Shown one piece after another: positions 43,455 to 52,195 of a DNA stretch of 64,000 nucleotides. This DNA is from Streptomyces coacervatus (lineage in GTDB: Bacteria > Actinomycetota > Actinomycetes > Streptomycetales > Streptomycetaceae). The notes beneath the pieces were generated by a model that saw only the letters and a list, made by a program, of their open reading frames with translations, did not search any database and was not told the DNA's origin. The stretch spans positions 186,001 to 250,000 of the forward strand of contig NZ_JARHTP010000016.1 in assembly GCF_029223485.1 (NCBI RefSeq). Direction: 5' to 3'. The translations under genes were made by a program, and so were the position numbers. Numbering within the stretch: position 1 is the first letter of the stretch; each line of letters opens with the position of its first letter.

Positions 43455-44375
43455 TCAGGCCTCCTGGGTCTGTGTGGTGAACTCGGTTTCTGTGCCGGTG
43501 AGATCCAGATAGGCCTGCTCCAACGTGCCTTCCTCCTGGGCGAGTTCGAGGAGGGGCACGCCGGCGGCGGAGGCGAGGCGTCCGATGTCGTCCACGCGTG
43601 CGTGGTCCACGGTCCAGTGCCCGTTCTCGTGCTCGACGACGTCGTGACCGTGCCGGGCGAGCGCGCTCTTGAGCGCCGTGGCGTCCGTCGTGCGGATCCG
43701 CACTCGCGGCTGCACGCGCGCGTCGATGAACTCCCGCATCGGGGTGTCGGCCAGCAGACGTCCTCGTCCCAGGACCACGAGGTGGTCGGCGAAGGACGCG
43801 GTCTCGTTCATGAGGTGGCTGGAGACCAGGACCGTACGGCCCTCGCCCGCGAGCCGGCGCAGGAGTGCGCGGATCCAGATGATCCCTTCGGGGTCGAGGC
43901 CGTTGGAGGGTTCGTCGAGCATGACCACCTCGGGCTCGCCCAACAGGGCGGCGGCGATGCCCAGTCGCTGGCGCATGCCGAGGGAGTACGTCTTCACGCG
44001 GCGCCGCGCCACCGACGCGAGCCCGGTCTCCGCCAGCACCTCGTCCACCCGGCGCTGCGGGATGCGGTTGCTCGCCGCCAGCACGCACAGGTGGTCCCGG
44101 CCGGTACGGGAGCCGTGCGCGGCCTGCGCGTCGAGCAGGGCGCCGACGTGGCGCAGTGGTTCGCGCAGCGCGGGGTAGGGGCGGCCGCCGACCGTGGCGG
44201 AGCCGGAGGTGGGCCGGTCCAGGCCGAGGACGAGCCGCATGGTGGTGGACTTTCCGGCGCCGTTGGGGCCGAGGAAGCCGGTGACAAGGCCGGGTCGGAC
44301 GGTGAAGGTCAGGTGGTCCACGGCCTTCCGGCTGCCGTACTCCTTGGTGAGGCTCTGGACGTCGATACTGGTCAT
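43455..44375 (-). CDS. ABC transporter ATP-binding protein (ABC-2 exporter)
   Basis: This 306-residue ATPase has Walker A FLGPNGAGKST, signature YSLGMRQRLGIA, Walker B VVMLDEPSNGLDPEG and H-loop VSSHLMNE, of the DRR/BcrA-like drug and peptide exporter group. The first gene of a two-gene operon with the permease, it diverges from the histidine kinase. A repeated CCTCCCCC motif lies between them. Confidence 0.94.
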   Translation of the reverse strand: MTSIDVQSLTKEYGSRKAVDHLTFTVRPGLVTGFLGPNGAGKSTTMRLVLGLDRPTSGSATVGGRPYPALREPLRHVGALLDAQAAHGSRTGRDHLCVLAASNRIPQRRVDEVLAETGLASVARRRVKTYSLGMRQRLGIAAALLGEPEVVMLDEPSNGLDPEGIIWIRALLRRLAGEGRTVLVSSHLMNETASFADHLVVLGRGRLLADTPMREFIDARVQPRVRIRTTDATALKSALARHGHDVVEHENGHWTVDHARVDDIGRLASAAGVPLLELAQEEGTLEQAYLDLTGTETEFTTQTQEA

Positions 44376-44408
44376 GGCAGCAGCGTCGCCGCTGGGGCGC
44401 GGTGATCT

Positions 44409-44450
44409 CCTCCCCCGCCGGTGGAGACCGCCTCCCCCACGCGGGGGAGG
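44409..44450. promoter_or_regulatory. Repeated CCTCCCCC motif in the ABC / two-component divergent region
   Basis: CCTCCCCC occurs at 44409-44416 and 44431-44438, 22 bp apart (two helical turns), and the second copy forms a perfect inverted repeat with GGGGGAGG at 44443-44450 across ACGC. This is a likely binding site for the NarL-type response regulator, controlling both the exporter and its own operon. Confidence 0.6.
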
Positions 44451-44483
44451 TCCGTTGTCAGTGGCGGCTGGCACGATGGCGAA

Positions 44484-45641
44484 ATGGCCCGCTTTCTGCG
44501 CCCGTTGCTCCGGGGGACGACGTACACACGCCTGCTGCACCTGTGGGTGCCGATGCTCATCGTCAGCGTGTGGCTGTTCATCGACATGTCGACGCCCTGG
44601 GTGCCCGCGGCCGCTCTCGTCCTGGTCGGGCTCATCCCTGCCGTGCGGATGGGCGAGGGCGTGCAGGCGCGGTTGCTGCTGACACCGGGCGAGCCGGACT
44701 CCGGGATCTCCGTGAACCCGTCGGTCGCATGGCGGGACCGGCTGCGCACGGTGCTGTGGCTCGAGGTGCGGATGGGGCTGGGCGCGGTGGCGACGGCGAG
44801 CTGCGTCTGGCTGCCGGGCCTGGTCTACGAGCTGGTCCGGATCGCGCTCGGACATCCGCCGGACGCCGGCATCCCGCTGCTGAGCGAGGCCCAACCGCAC
44901 TGGGCGTACGCCCTGTTGGTGCCGTTTCCGATCATCGCTCTCTACGGGGTCGTGGTCGGCCTGGGCGAGCTGATCACCGCCGTCGCCCGCCGGCTTCTCG
45001 GCCCGTCCGCGGCCGAGCGCCTCGCGGCCTTGGAGGAGCGCACGGATCAGCTCCTGGAGCGTAACCGCATCGCCCGCGAGCTGCACGACTCCATCGGCCA
45101 TGCGCTCACGGTGGCGGTCGTGCAGGCGGGGGCCGCCCGTGCCGCGGGCGACCCGGAGTTCACGGACCGGGCACTTGCTGCCATCGAGGACACCGGGCGG
45201 GCTGCGCTGGAGGACCTGGAGCGGGTGCTCGGTGTGCTGCGCGAGGCGGAGCAGCCGGTCAGCAGCCGTCCGACGCTGGCCGAGGCGGACCGACTCCTGG
45301 AGTCCGCGCGCGCATCCGGAACAAAGGTCGACATGGACATATCGGGTCCGCTGGAGTCGGTCCCCGGCCCGGTCTCTCGCGAGGGCTATCGCATCCTCCA
45401 GGAGGCCCTGACCAATGTGCTGCGGCACGCGGGGTCCGTCCCCGTGCGCGTGCGTGTCGACGTCGCGGACGGCACCCTCGCCCTGGAGATACGCAATCCG
45501 CTGACCGCCGACATACCGGGGCCCGGACGGGGCAGCGGTCTGCGCGGCATACGCGAGCGCGCGGCCCTGCTGGGCGGCCGCGCGCGAACCGGACCGGACG
45601 AGGGTGACTGGCAGGTACATGTGGAGCTGCCGTTGAGTTGA
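44484..45641 (+). CDS. Sensor histidine kinase (NarL/DesK type)
   Basis: This 385-residue kinase has four or more N-terminal transmembrane segments, a HisKA_3 dimerisation domain with phospho-acceptor H201 ([11 protein letters not shown]) and an HATPase domain ([25 protein letters not shown]). The ATG at 44484 begins [11 protein letters not shown]; an earlier ATG lies inside the operator region. The response-regulator gene starts 14 bp downstream. The divergent ABC exporter is its probable target, perhaps sensing membrane stress or an exported compound. Confidence 0.93.
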   Translation: MARFLRPLLRGTTYTRLLHLWVPMLIVSVWLFIDMSTPWVPAAALVLVGLIPAVRMGEGVQARLLLTPGEPDSGISVNPSVAWRDRLRTVLWLEVRMGLGAVATASCVWLPGLVYELVRIALGHPPDAGIPLLSEAQPHWAYALLVPFPIIALYGVVVGLGELITAVARRLLGPSAAERLAALEERTDQLLERNRIARELHDSIGHALTVAVVQAGAARAAGDPEFTDRALAAIEDTGRAALEDLERVLGVLREAEQPVSSRPTLAEADRLLESARASGTKVDMDISGPLESVPGPVSREGYRILQEALTNVLRHAGSVPVRVRVDVADGTLALEIRNPLTADIPGPGRGSGLRGIRERAALLGGRARTGPDEGDWQVHVELPLS

Positions 45642-45655
45642 TCTACGCTGGCCGG

Positions 45656-46318
45656 ATGCCGGTGACCGTTCTCCTCGTCGACGACGAACCCCTCGTACGC
45701 GCCGGTCTGCGGGCCCTGCTGGAGGCACAGCCCGACATCGAGGTCGTCGGGGAGGCGGCCGACGGGGCGGCGGTGATCCCACTGGTGCGGCAGCTGCGGC
45801 CCGACGTGGTCGCCATGGACGTACGGATGCCGCTGCTGGACGGCATCGAGGCCACGCGCGCGGTGCTGCGGACGGTCGCCGAGCCGCCGAAGATCCTCGT
45901 GGTGACGACGTTCGAGAACGACGAGTACGTGTACGAGGCGCTGCGCGCCGGAGCCGACGGGTTTCTGCTGAAGCGGGCCCGCCCCGCCGAGATCGTGCAC
46001 GCGGTGCGGCTGGTCGCCGAGGGCGAGTCACTGCTGTTTCCGGCCTCCGTACGGCAGTTGGCCGCTCAGTACGGCAAGGACGGCGGGAACCGCGCCGCCC
46101 GGGCCGCGATGGAGCGGGCCCGGTTGACCGAACGGGAGGCCGAGGTACTGCGGCTGATGGCCCGGGGCCTGTCGAACGCAGAGATCGCCGCCCGGCTCGT
46201 CGTAGGCACGGAGACGGTGAAGTCGCACGTCAGCGCCGTACTGGCGAAGCTGGGTGCACGGGATCGCACCCAGGCGGTGATCGCGGCGTACGAGTCGGGT
46301 TTCGTGGCGCCGGGGTGA
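45656..46318 (+). CDS. Response regulator, NarL/FixJ family
   Basis: This 220-residue regulator has a receiver domain with acidic pocket DD at 9-10, phospho-acceptor D55 (VVAMDVRMP) and the conserved Lys in FLLKRARP. The C-terminal LuxR HTH is [20 protein letters not shown] followed by [14 protein letters not shown]. It is co-transcribed with the kinase. Intergenic repeat family 2 begins 10 bp after its stop. Confidence 0.94.
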   Translation: MPVTVLLVDDEPLVRAGLRALLEAQPDIEVVGEAADGAAVIPLVRQLRPDVVAMDVRMPLLDGIEATRAVLRTVAEPPKILVVTTFENDEYVYEALRAGADGFLLKRARPAEIVHAVRLVAEGESLLFPASVRQLAAQYGKDGGNRAARAAMERARLTEREAEVLRLMARGLSNAEIAARLVVGTETVKSHVSAVLAKLGARDRTQAVIAAYESGFVAPG

Positions 46319-46327
46319 GTGGCAGCG

Positions 46328-46415
46328 CGCCCCAAAGAGGCGCGGGGAACTGCGCCACCAGCCACGACGGCGCGACAGACAAAAGACGGCACAGCCAGGC
46401 ACGGCCAAGCGGCAC
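46328..46415. repeat. Intergenic repeat family 2, copy 2
   Basis: The sequence CGCCCCAAAGAGGCGCGGGG through CCAGCCACGACGGCG to GCGGCAC aligns with 6307-6390 along its whole length. It occupies the space between the response regulator and the ROK gene. Reading frames that start inside it are therefore not real N-termini. Confidence 0.85.
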
Positions 46416-46477
46416 AACCCAGCGGAGCGACCCGGTACGATCCGGCCAACACGCGCACGAGCTGGGAGGACGGTACG

Positions 46478-47635
46478 TTGGGGCGGCTGACCGGCGGGGA
46501 TCCCTCGCTGCTGCGAAGGATCAACTCCGCGGTGGTGCTGCACGCGCTGCGTGCCACGGACGCGGCGACACTGACGGAGATCACCCGGGTGACCGGGCTG
46601 TCCCGGCCGACCGTCGAGGGCGTCGTCGAGGGGCTCATCGAGGCGGGCTACGTCGTCGAGAAGGCGGCCGACGAGAGCGTGGTGCGACGCCAGGGGCGGC
46701 CCGCGCGGCGTTTCCGGTTCCGGGCCGAGGCCGGGCATCTGCTGGGCCTGGACATCGGCTCCCACCGGGTCGCCGCGCTCCTGGCCGACCTGGACGGCCG
46801 GGTGCTCGGCGCGGTCGCCAAGGACGTCGACGAGACGGCTCCCGCCGACGAGCGCCTGGAGCGGCTGCGCACCGCGGTGGCCGAACTGCTGCGCCGCGCC
46901 GGGGTCGCACGTGGCTCGCTGCGGGCCGTGGGCGTCGCCTCCCCCGGGATCGTCGAGGCCGACGGCACCGTGCGGCTGTGCGCGGCGCTGCCCGAGTGGA
47001 CGGGGCTGCGCCTCGGCGAACGGCTGAGCCGGTCCTTCAAGTGCCCGGTGCTGGTCGAGAACGACGCCAACGCCGCGGCCGTCGCCGAGCACTGGAAGGG
47101 CGCGGCCACCGAGTCCGACGACGTCGTGTTCGTGCTGGCCGGGCTGAGCCCGGGGGCCGGTTCGCTGATCGGCGGGCAGCTGCACCGGGGGTACGGCGGG
47201 GCGGCCGGCGAGATCGGCGCGCTGCATCTGCTGGGCCGCGAGGTGACCCCGGAGACCCTGCTGTCCACCACGGACGAGCCGCTGCACCCGCTCGACGAAC
47301 AGGCCGTGGCCAAGGTCTTCGCGCAGGCCCGCGAGGGCGACCAGCGGGCCCGCGCGGCCGTCGACCGCTTCATCCAGCGGCTCGTCCACGACGTGGCCGC
47401 CCTGGTCCTGGCGCTCGACCCGGAACTCGTTGTCGTCGGCGGCTGGGCGGCCGGTCTGGACGGCGTGCTGGAGCCCCTGCGCCGCGAGTTGGCACGCTAC
47501 TGTCTGCGGCCGCCGAAGGTGGCCCTGTCGCTCCTCGGTGAGGCGGCGGTCGCGACGGGCGCGCTCCGGCTCGCCCTGGACCACGTGGAGGAGCAGCTGT
47601 TCGCGGTGGAGGGCACGGTGACGGCGCGGCGCTGA
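46478..47635 (+). CDS. ROK-family transcriptional regulator
   Basis: This 385-residue protein has an N-terminal winged helix (SAVVLHALRATDAATLTEIT, RPTVEGVVEGLIEAGYV) and a ROK sugar-kinase-like domain (LGLDIGSHRVAALLADLDGR, VLVENDANAAAVAEHWKG, GAAGEIGALHLLG). The ROK zinc motif CxCGxxGCxE is absent, so it is probably a sensor without kinase activity. I chose the TTG at 46478 (GGAGGACGGTACG upstream) because longer frames start inside the repeat. It converges on a GntR regulator. Confidence 0.88.
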   Translation: MGRLTGGDPSLLRRINSAVVLHALRATDAATLTEITRVTGLSRPTVEGVVEGLIEAGYVVEKAADESVVRRQGRPARRFRFRAEAGHLLGLDIGSHRVAALLADLDGRVLGAVAKDVDETAPADERLERLRTAVAELLRRAGVARGSLRAVGVASPGIVEADGTVRLCAALPEWTGLRLGERLSRSFKCPVLVENDANAAAVAEHWKGAATESDDVVFVLAGLSPGAGSLIGGQLHRGYGGAAGEIGALHLLGREVTPETLLSTTDEPLHPLDEQAVAKVFAQAREGDQRARAAVDRFIQRLVHDVAALVLALDPELVVVGGWAAGLDGVLEPLRRELARYCLRPPKVALSLLGEAAVATGALRLALDHVEEQLFAVEGTVTARR

Positions 47636-47672
47636 GGCGGCGGCGAGGCGTGCTGTTGCCCGAAAACGTGCT

Positions 47673-47697
47673 GTGCCCCGGAGGAGTTCCGGGGCAC
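47673..47697. terminator. Bidirectional stem-loop between the ROK and GntR genes
   Basis: GTGCCCCGGA (47673-47682) pairs perfectly with TCCGGGGCAC (47688-47697) across the loop GGAGT. It lies between two converging genes, 37 bp after the ROK stop and 23 bp before the end of the GntR gene. Confidence 0.85.
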
Positions 47698-47720
47698 GGC
47701 ACGTCTGACGAGGTCAGGGC

Positions 47721-48482
47721 TCAGGACGCCTGGCGCTCGGGCCCCTGGTGGATCTCCACTCCCCCCGAGTCGCCGAAGGTCAGGCGGCAGGTGTCGGCGC
47801 GGTACGTGGCGACGGAGAGTGCCGCGGTGCGGCCGTCGGCCAGGAAGCGGGTGGTGACGACGAGGACGGGCGCCCCCGGGAGTCGGTCCAGTTCCTTGGC
47901 GTCGTCCGCGCGCGCGGAACCGAGCTCCACGGCGCTGTCCCTCCCCTCCAGCTGCAGCCGCTCCAGCTCGCGCAGCACCGCACGCGCGCGTGCCGGTCCG
48001 GACGGCGCGTCTATGGCGGAGAGGTCGGGCACCGACGACTCCGGGACGTAGAGCAGCTCCGCGGCGACGGGCTGGCCGTGGGAGACACGGGACCGGCGCA
48101 CCGTGTACACGGCCTCGTCCGGGCGCGTCTCCAGTGCTGCGGCGACGGCCGCGGGCGGTGCCGCGAGCGTGCAGTCCACGGCCTGCCAGACGTCCCCTGT
48201 GGCCTCCGGCCAGGCGTGCTGCTGGGTGCCGACTGCGACGCCCACGCGCGGCGGGGCGACGGTCGTCCCGACACCGCGGCGGCGCTGCAGCCTGCCCTCC
48301 AGTTCGAGCTGCTCCAGGGCCTGGCGGAGCGTGGCGCGCGCGACGCCGAAGCGCGCGGCGAGATCGCGTTCGTTGGGCAGGATCTCGCCCACGGAGAACT
48401 CGGAGTCCAATGCCTCACTGAGCACGGTCTTGAGATGCCAGTACTTCGGTTCCGGCACCGATTCCAGCTGCGTGGTCCCCAC
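47721..48482 (-). CDS. GntR-family (HutC-type) regulator
   Basis: This 253-residue regulator has an N-terminal GntR HTH (GEILPNERDLAARFGVARAT, LRQALEQLELEGRLQRRRG) and a C-terminal UTRA ligand domain (VYTVRRSRVSHGQPVAAELL). It starts at a GTG with GGGTGGGG upstream. HutC regulators such as DasR bind TGGTCTAGACCA-like sites, and a matching palindrome lies 98 bp upstream of this start. The effector is probably a phosphosugar, by analogy. Confidence 0.9.
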   Translation of the reverse strand: MGTTQLESVPEPKYWHLKTVLSEALDSEFSVGEILPNERDLAARFGVARATLRQALEQLELEGRLQRRRGVGTTVAPPRVGVAVGTQQHAWPEATGDVWQAVDCTLAAPPAAVAAALETRPDEAVYTVRRSRVSHGQPVAAELLYVPESSVPDLSAIDAPSGPARARAVLRELERLQLEGRDSAVELGSARADDAKELDRLPGAPVLVVTTRFLADGRTAALSVATYRADTCRLTFGDSGGVEIHQGPERQAS

Positions 48483-48579
48483 CCTGTCCTCCGCAATTGC
48501 CGTGGTCCGGCGGCGTTTTAGCGCCCTTGTTTATTAAAGGTTGTTGCACTTATCTGCGACCATAGGGCGGCCCAAACCC

Positions 48580-48593
48580 TTGGTCAAGACCAA
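48580..48593. promoter_or_regulatory. HutC/DasR-type operator upstream of the GntR gene
   Basis: TTGGTCAAGACCAA is a 14-bp palindrome (TTGGTC, AA, GACCAA) that fits the TGGTNNNGACCA-like consensus of HutC-type GntR regulators. It lies between the GntR start and the end of the ECF41 gene, in a locally AT-rich promoter region (TTTATTAAAGG at about 48529). Autoregulation is the likely use. Confidence 0.65.
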
Positions 48594-48673
48594 TCCTGGA
48601 TCCCATGGGCACTACACAGGGGCGCTTGCCGTCCAGGGTTCACAAGGTGTTCGTAAGGGGTCGCCCCTCCCGC

Positions 48674-49558
48674 CTACGCGGAGGCCAGCGAGAGCAGCTT
48701 GTCCGGGTTGCGGATGATGTAGACCGACTGGATGCGTCCCTCGAAGACGTCCACCTGGAAGACACTGTCGGGCTTGCCTGCGGACAGGACCACGACCGCC
48801 AGGCCACCGTTGAGCTCCGTGAAACGGAAGGACAGCTCCGGCACGCCCTTCTTTGCGGCCCCGACGAGGAAGCGGCCCACCTTGTCGGCACTCTCCAGGA
48901 CCCGCAGCGGCGCCCTGGACTTGCCGCCGCTGTCGCCCACCAGCCGCACGTCCGGCGCCAGCAGCGCCATGAGGCCTTCGAGATCGCCCTCCGCCGCGGC
49001 GGCGAGGAACCGCTCGGTCAGCTCACGGCGCCGGCCGGGATCGACCTCGTACCGCGGCCGCCGCTCCTCGACATGCTTACGGGCCCGCCCGGCGAGCTGA
49101 CGCACCGCCGCCTCACCGCGGTCGAGCATGGCCGCGATGTCCGCGTACGGGTAGCCGAACGCCTCCCGCAGCACGAACACCGCCCGCTCCAGCGGCGACA
49201 GCGACTCCAGGACGACGAGGACGGCCAGCGAGACGGAGTCGGCGAGCACGGCCCGCTCGGCGGTGTCCGGGACGGAGTCCCCGAAGTCGGTCGCATAGGG
49301 CTCGGGCAGCCACGGGCCGACGTACGCCTCATTGCGAGCCTTGACCTGGCGCAGCCGGTCGATGGCGAGGCGGGTGGTGATGCGCACCAGGTAGCCACGC
49401 GGTTCGCGCACCACGCTGCGGTCGGCGCCGGACCAGCGCAGCCAGGCCTCCTGGACCACGTCCTCCGCGTCGGCCACCCGCCCGAGCATGCGGTAGGCGA
49501 CCCCCAGCAGGACGGGGCGGTGCTCTTCGAAGACGTCGGTCTCGGTGTCGGTGGTCAC
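48674..49558 (-). CDS. ECF41-type RNA polymerase sigma factor
   Basis: This 294-residue extracytoplasmic-function sigma factor has regions sigma-2 (HRPVLLGVAYRMLGRVADAE, DVVQEAWLRW) and sigma-4 (LSPLERAVFVLREAFGYPYA). The ECF41 hallmarks are the linker motif GPWLPEP and a fused C-terminal SnoaL-like domain ending IRNPDKL. In this group the C-terminal domain replaces an anti-sigma factor. It starts at a GTG and diverges from an oxidoreductase gene, which agrees with ECF41 genes usually sitting beside oxidoreductases, epimerases or decarboxylases. Confidence 0.93.
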   Translation of the reverse strand: MTTDTETDVFEEHRPVLLGVAYRMLGRVADAEDVVQEAWLRWSGADRSVVREPRGYLVRITTRLAIDRLRQVKARNEAYVGPWLPEPYATDFGDSVPDTAERAVLADSVSLAVLVVLESLSPLERAVFVLREAFGYPYADIAAMLDRGEAAVRQLAGRARKHVEERRPRYEVDPGRRRELTERFLAAAAEGDLEGLMALLAPDVRLVGDSGGKSRAPLRVLESADKVGRFLVGAAKKGVPELSFRFTELNGGLAVVVLSAGKPDSVFQVDVFEGRIQSVYIIRNPDKLLSLASA

Positions 49559-49670
49559 CGCCCCATCCCATGCGACGCCTCCGGACATGTCTAGGAGAAA
49601 TCCGCGTGTCCCGGAGCAGAATGACCAGCGGGCCCGCCGGTGGTCGGCGGCCGGACTTTGGGAGGTGGCC

Positions 49671-50324
49671 ATGCGGTACGCGGTTCTGGGCACGGGCGAC
49701 GTCGGCCGCACACTCGGCGGCAGGCTGGCGGAGCTGGGCCACGAGGTGACTCTGGGCTCGCGCACGAAGGACAATCCCGCCGCCCTGGAGTGGGCGCGAA
49801 CCGTCGGCGCGGGAGCGCGGGCCGGCACGTTCGCGGAGGCGGCCTCGTCCGCCGAGGCGGTGGTGGTCGCCGTGGGCGGGCGGGTGGCGCTCGCCGCGCT
49901 GGAGGCGGCCGGGGCGGCGAATCTCGACGGGAAGGTCGTCATCGACGTCTCCAACCCGATGGCGTTCGAGGACGGGGAGGTGCGGCTGTCCCCCGTCGGG
50001 TCGGACAGCGTGGGCGAGCAGATCCAGCGCGCCTTCCCGCACGCGCGCGTGGTGAAGACTCTCAACACCGTCAACTGCCAGGTGATGGTGGATCCCGCAC
50101 TGGTGCCGGGCGAGCACCAGGTCTTCGTGTCCGGCGAGGATGCGGACGCCAAGGAGCAGGTCAGAGGGCTGCTCGGGGAGTTCGGGTGGCCGCCGCACCG
50201 GGTGCTCGACCTGGGCGGCATCCGGTCGGCACGCAGCGTGGAGATGCTGCTGCCGCTGTGGCTCGACCTCTTCCGGCATGTCGGGCACGCCGAGTTCAAC
50301 CTGGAGGTGCGCAGGGGCCATTGA
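49671..50324 (+). CDS. NAD(P)-binding oxidoreductase (F420H2:NADP reductase-like)
   Basis: This 217-residue Rossmann-fold protein begins MRYAVLGTGDVGRTLGGRLA with the GxGxxG motif. It carries VTLGSRTKDNPAALEWA (NADP-type Arg after the second strand) and KTLNTVNCQVMVDP, as in the FNO/NADPH-dependent F420 reductase-like group. GGGAGGTGG precedes the ATG. It diverges from the ECF41 sigma gene with 112 bp between the starts and is the likely target of that sigma factor. Confidence 0.9.
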   Translation: MRYAVLGTGDVGRTLGGRLAELGHEVTLGSRTKDNPAALEWARTVGAGARAGTFAEAASSAEAVVVAVGGRVALAALEAAGAANLDGKVVIDVSNPMAFEDGEVRLSPVGSDSVGEQIQRAFPHARVVKTLNTVNCQVMVDPALVPGEHQVFVSGEDADAKEQVRGLLGEFGWPPHRVLDLGGIRSARSVEMLLPLWLDLFRHVGHAEFNLEVRRGH

Positions 50325-50435
50325 ATGCCGTACGGCCGCGAGGTGGACGACCCACAGGGGCTACCCGCGGGTAGCAATTGCTGACAAGCTGTCTACATGG
50401 CGTCCGTCAGCGAGCCCCAGACGAGGAGCACCTCC

Positions 50436-51266
50436 ATGTCCGCCACCGTCTCCTTCAAGGTCCCCTCTCCACGCGGCCCGCAGCCCGTGACCGTCTCCTA
50501 CGCGCGCGTGGGCAGCGGCGAGCCGCTGCTCCTGCTGCACGGCATCGGTCACCACCGGCAGGCCTGGGACCCGGTGGTGGACATCCTCGCGACCGAGCGC
50601 GACGTGATCGCCGTGGATCTGCCCGGCTTCGGCGACTCCCCGGCCCTGCCGGACGGGCTCTCCTACGACCTGCCCACGACCACGGCCGTGTTCGGCGCGT
50701 TCTGCGAGGCGATGGAGCTGGAGCGTCCGCATGTGGCGGGCAACTCGCTGGGCGGTCTGCTCGCCCTGGAACTCGGCCGCGAGCAGCTCGCGCGGTCCGT
50801 GACCGCCCTGTCCCCGGCCGGGTTCTGGTCCGAGGCCGAGCGGCGCTACGCCTTCGGCGTCCTGCTCGCCATGCGGCACATCTCCCGGCGGCTGCCGCTG
50901 CCCCTGGTGGAGCGGCTGTCCCGGTCGGCGGCCGGCCGCACCATGCTGACCAGCACGATCTACGCCCGCCCGGGCCGCCGTTCACCCGAGGCCGTGGTCG
51001 CCGAGACGCTGGCCCTGGCGCAGGCGACCGGGTTCGACGCGACCCTCCGGGCCGGCAGCGCCGTCCGGTTCACCGATGACATCCCCGCCATCCCGGTCAC
51101 CGTGGGCTGGGGCAGCCGGGACATGCTGCTCGTACGGCGACAGGGGGTGCGCGCCAAGCACATCATCCCCCGGGCCCGGCTGGTGCGGCTGCCCGGCTGC
51201 GGGCACTGCCCGATGAACGACGACCCGGCACTGGTCGCCCGCGTCATCCTCGACGGCAGCCGCTGA
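50436..51266 (+). CDS. Alpha/beta hydrolase
   Basis: This 276-residue alpha/beta hydrolase has an oxyanion region LLLLHGIGHHRQAWDP, nucleophile Ser in AGNSLGGLLALELG, a candidate acid in GWGSRDMLL and His in GCGHCPMND. All members of the triad are present, and the family includes esterases, haloperoxidase-like and C-C hydrolases. The ATG at 50436 is preceded by ACGAGGAG; a start at 50397 would add 13 residues without similarity. Its 3' end is overlapped by the converging EamA frame. Confidence 0.92.
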   Translation: MSATVSFKVPSPRGPQPVTVSYARVGSGEPLLLLHGIGHHRQAWDPVVDILATERDVIAVDLPGFGDSPALPDGLSYDLPTTTAVFGAFCEAMELERPHVAGNSLGGLLALELGREQLARSVTALSPAGFWSEAERRYAFGVLLAMRHISRRLPLPLVERLSRSAAGRTMLTSTIYARPGRRSPEAVVAETLALAQATGFDATLRAGSAVRFTDDIPAIPVTVGWGSRDMLLVRRQGVRAKHIIPRARLVRLPGCGHCPMNDDPALVARVILDGSR

Positions 51267-52148
51267 CGCACCGCGCCTGAAGGTCAACGCGCCGGAGCCG
51301 AGGGCGACTCCGGCGCCGACCAGGGCGCTGCCGACGGCCTGGGCGGCTCCGTACGAGCCCGTTTGGACGAGCGGGGCCGTGCAGGCGGCGGCGACCGGGA
51401 TGAGGCCGGAGAACAGCGTGGCGCGCTCGGCGCCGATCCGCTGCATGCCCATGTACCAGCACACGAAGCCGACGACGGTGACGACCGCCGCCTGCCACAG
51501 CAGTGCGGCGCTCTCGGTGGTGTCGGGGCGCCGCAGCCACGCCGTGCCGTCCACGAGCAGCCCGGCGGCCGCGGACTCGGCTGCCGCGATGCCGCACACC
51601 GTGGCGGACAGCAGCCGGGGCCCCAGCGGGCGCAGAACGGGCACGGCGAGCACGGCGAAACCGACCTCGCCGGCCAGTGCGCAGGCCGAGAAGGCGATGC
51701 CCGTGCCGTCCGTACGCCCCCACCCCTGCACCGTGAAAGCACCGAAGGCGACCAGCAACGCCCCGTACAGGACCGCGCGTTGCGGCCGGCGGCCCTCCAG
51801 GACGGGGACGACGACGGCCACCACCACGGGCGCGCATCCCACGAAGACTCCGGGCACCGCCGGTTCCGCGGAGCGCTCGGCCGCGATCACCGCCAGGTTG
51901 AAGCCGACCATGCCGACGGCGGCGAGCAGCGCGAGACGGGTCCACTGGCGGGGCGCGAGCAGCCGCAGCCGCGCCGTCGCTCCCGGGCCCGCGAGTGGGA
52001 TGAGCAGCAGACAGGCGAGGCCGTAGCGCAGGAACTGGCCGCCCGCGTACGGGTAGTGGCCCAGGACGCTGTTCGCGGTGAAGGACCCGCCGACCAGGAC
52101 ACAGGCGAGTGCGGCGAGGAGGGCTCCGCGGGTGGTGGTGGCGTTCAT
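50982..52148 (-). CDS. EamA/DMT-family transporter with an overlong C-terminus
   Basis: This protein has about ten transmembrane helices in two EamA repeats (ALLAALACVLVGGSFTANSV to VGAGVALGSGALTF). These transporters export amino acids or metabolites. The membrane part ends near 51275, but no stop follows, and the frame continues as a hydrophilic tail of about 95 residues antisense to the end of the hydrolase gene. The tail looks like shadow coding, so loss of the natural stop (by point change or frameshift) is suspected. It diverges from a MocR regulator, a common pairing for exporters. Confidence 0.85.
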   Translation of the reverse strand: MNATTTRGALLAALACVLVGGSFTANSVLGHYPYAGGQFLRYGLACLLLIPLAGPGATARLRLLAPRQWTRLALLAAVGMVGFNLAVIAAERSAEPAVPGVFVGCAPVVVAVVVPVLEGRRPQRAVLYGALLVAFGAFTVQGWGRTDGTGIAFSACALAGEVGFAVLAVPVLRPLGPRLLSATVCGIAAAESAAAGLLVDGTAWLRRPDTTESAALLWQAAVVTVVGFVCWYMGMQRIGAERATLFSGLIPVAAACTAPLVQTGSYGAAQAVGSALVGAGVALGSGALTFRRGASAAAVEDDAGDQCRVVVHRAVPAAGQPHQPGPGDDVLGAHPLSPYEQHVPAAPAHGDRDGGDVIGEPDGAAGPEGRVEPGRLRQGQRLGDHGLG

Positions 52149-52172
52149 GGCAGCGACGCTAGGCAGCGCGGC

Positions 52173-52189
52173 GGTCCGGTTTAAGGTCC
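52173..52189. promoter_or_regulatory. Direct repeat in the EamA/MocR divergent region
   Basis: GGTCC occurs at 52173-52177 and 52185-52189, 12 bp apart, in a 47-bp region between the two starts that contains TTTAA. MocR/GabR-type regulators often bind direct repeats in such short divergent regions. The motif is short and the assignment is tentative. Confidence 0.35.
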
Positions 52190-52195
52190 ATTTCC

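Noticed and set aside
46319-46477. N-terminal extension of the ROK protein to 46319
   Set aside because: The added codons lie in repeat family 2 and the next real ribosome-binding site is before the TTG at 46478.
46028-47584. 518-codon minus-strand frame opposite the ROK gene
   Set aside because: It is a shadow frame that also crosses the repeat and the response regulator; no family resemblance.
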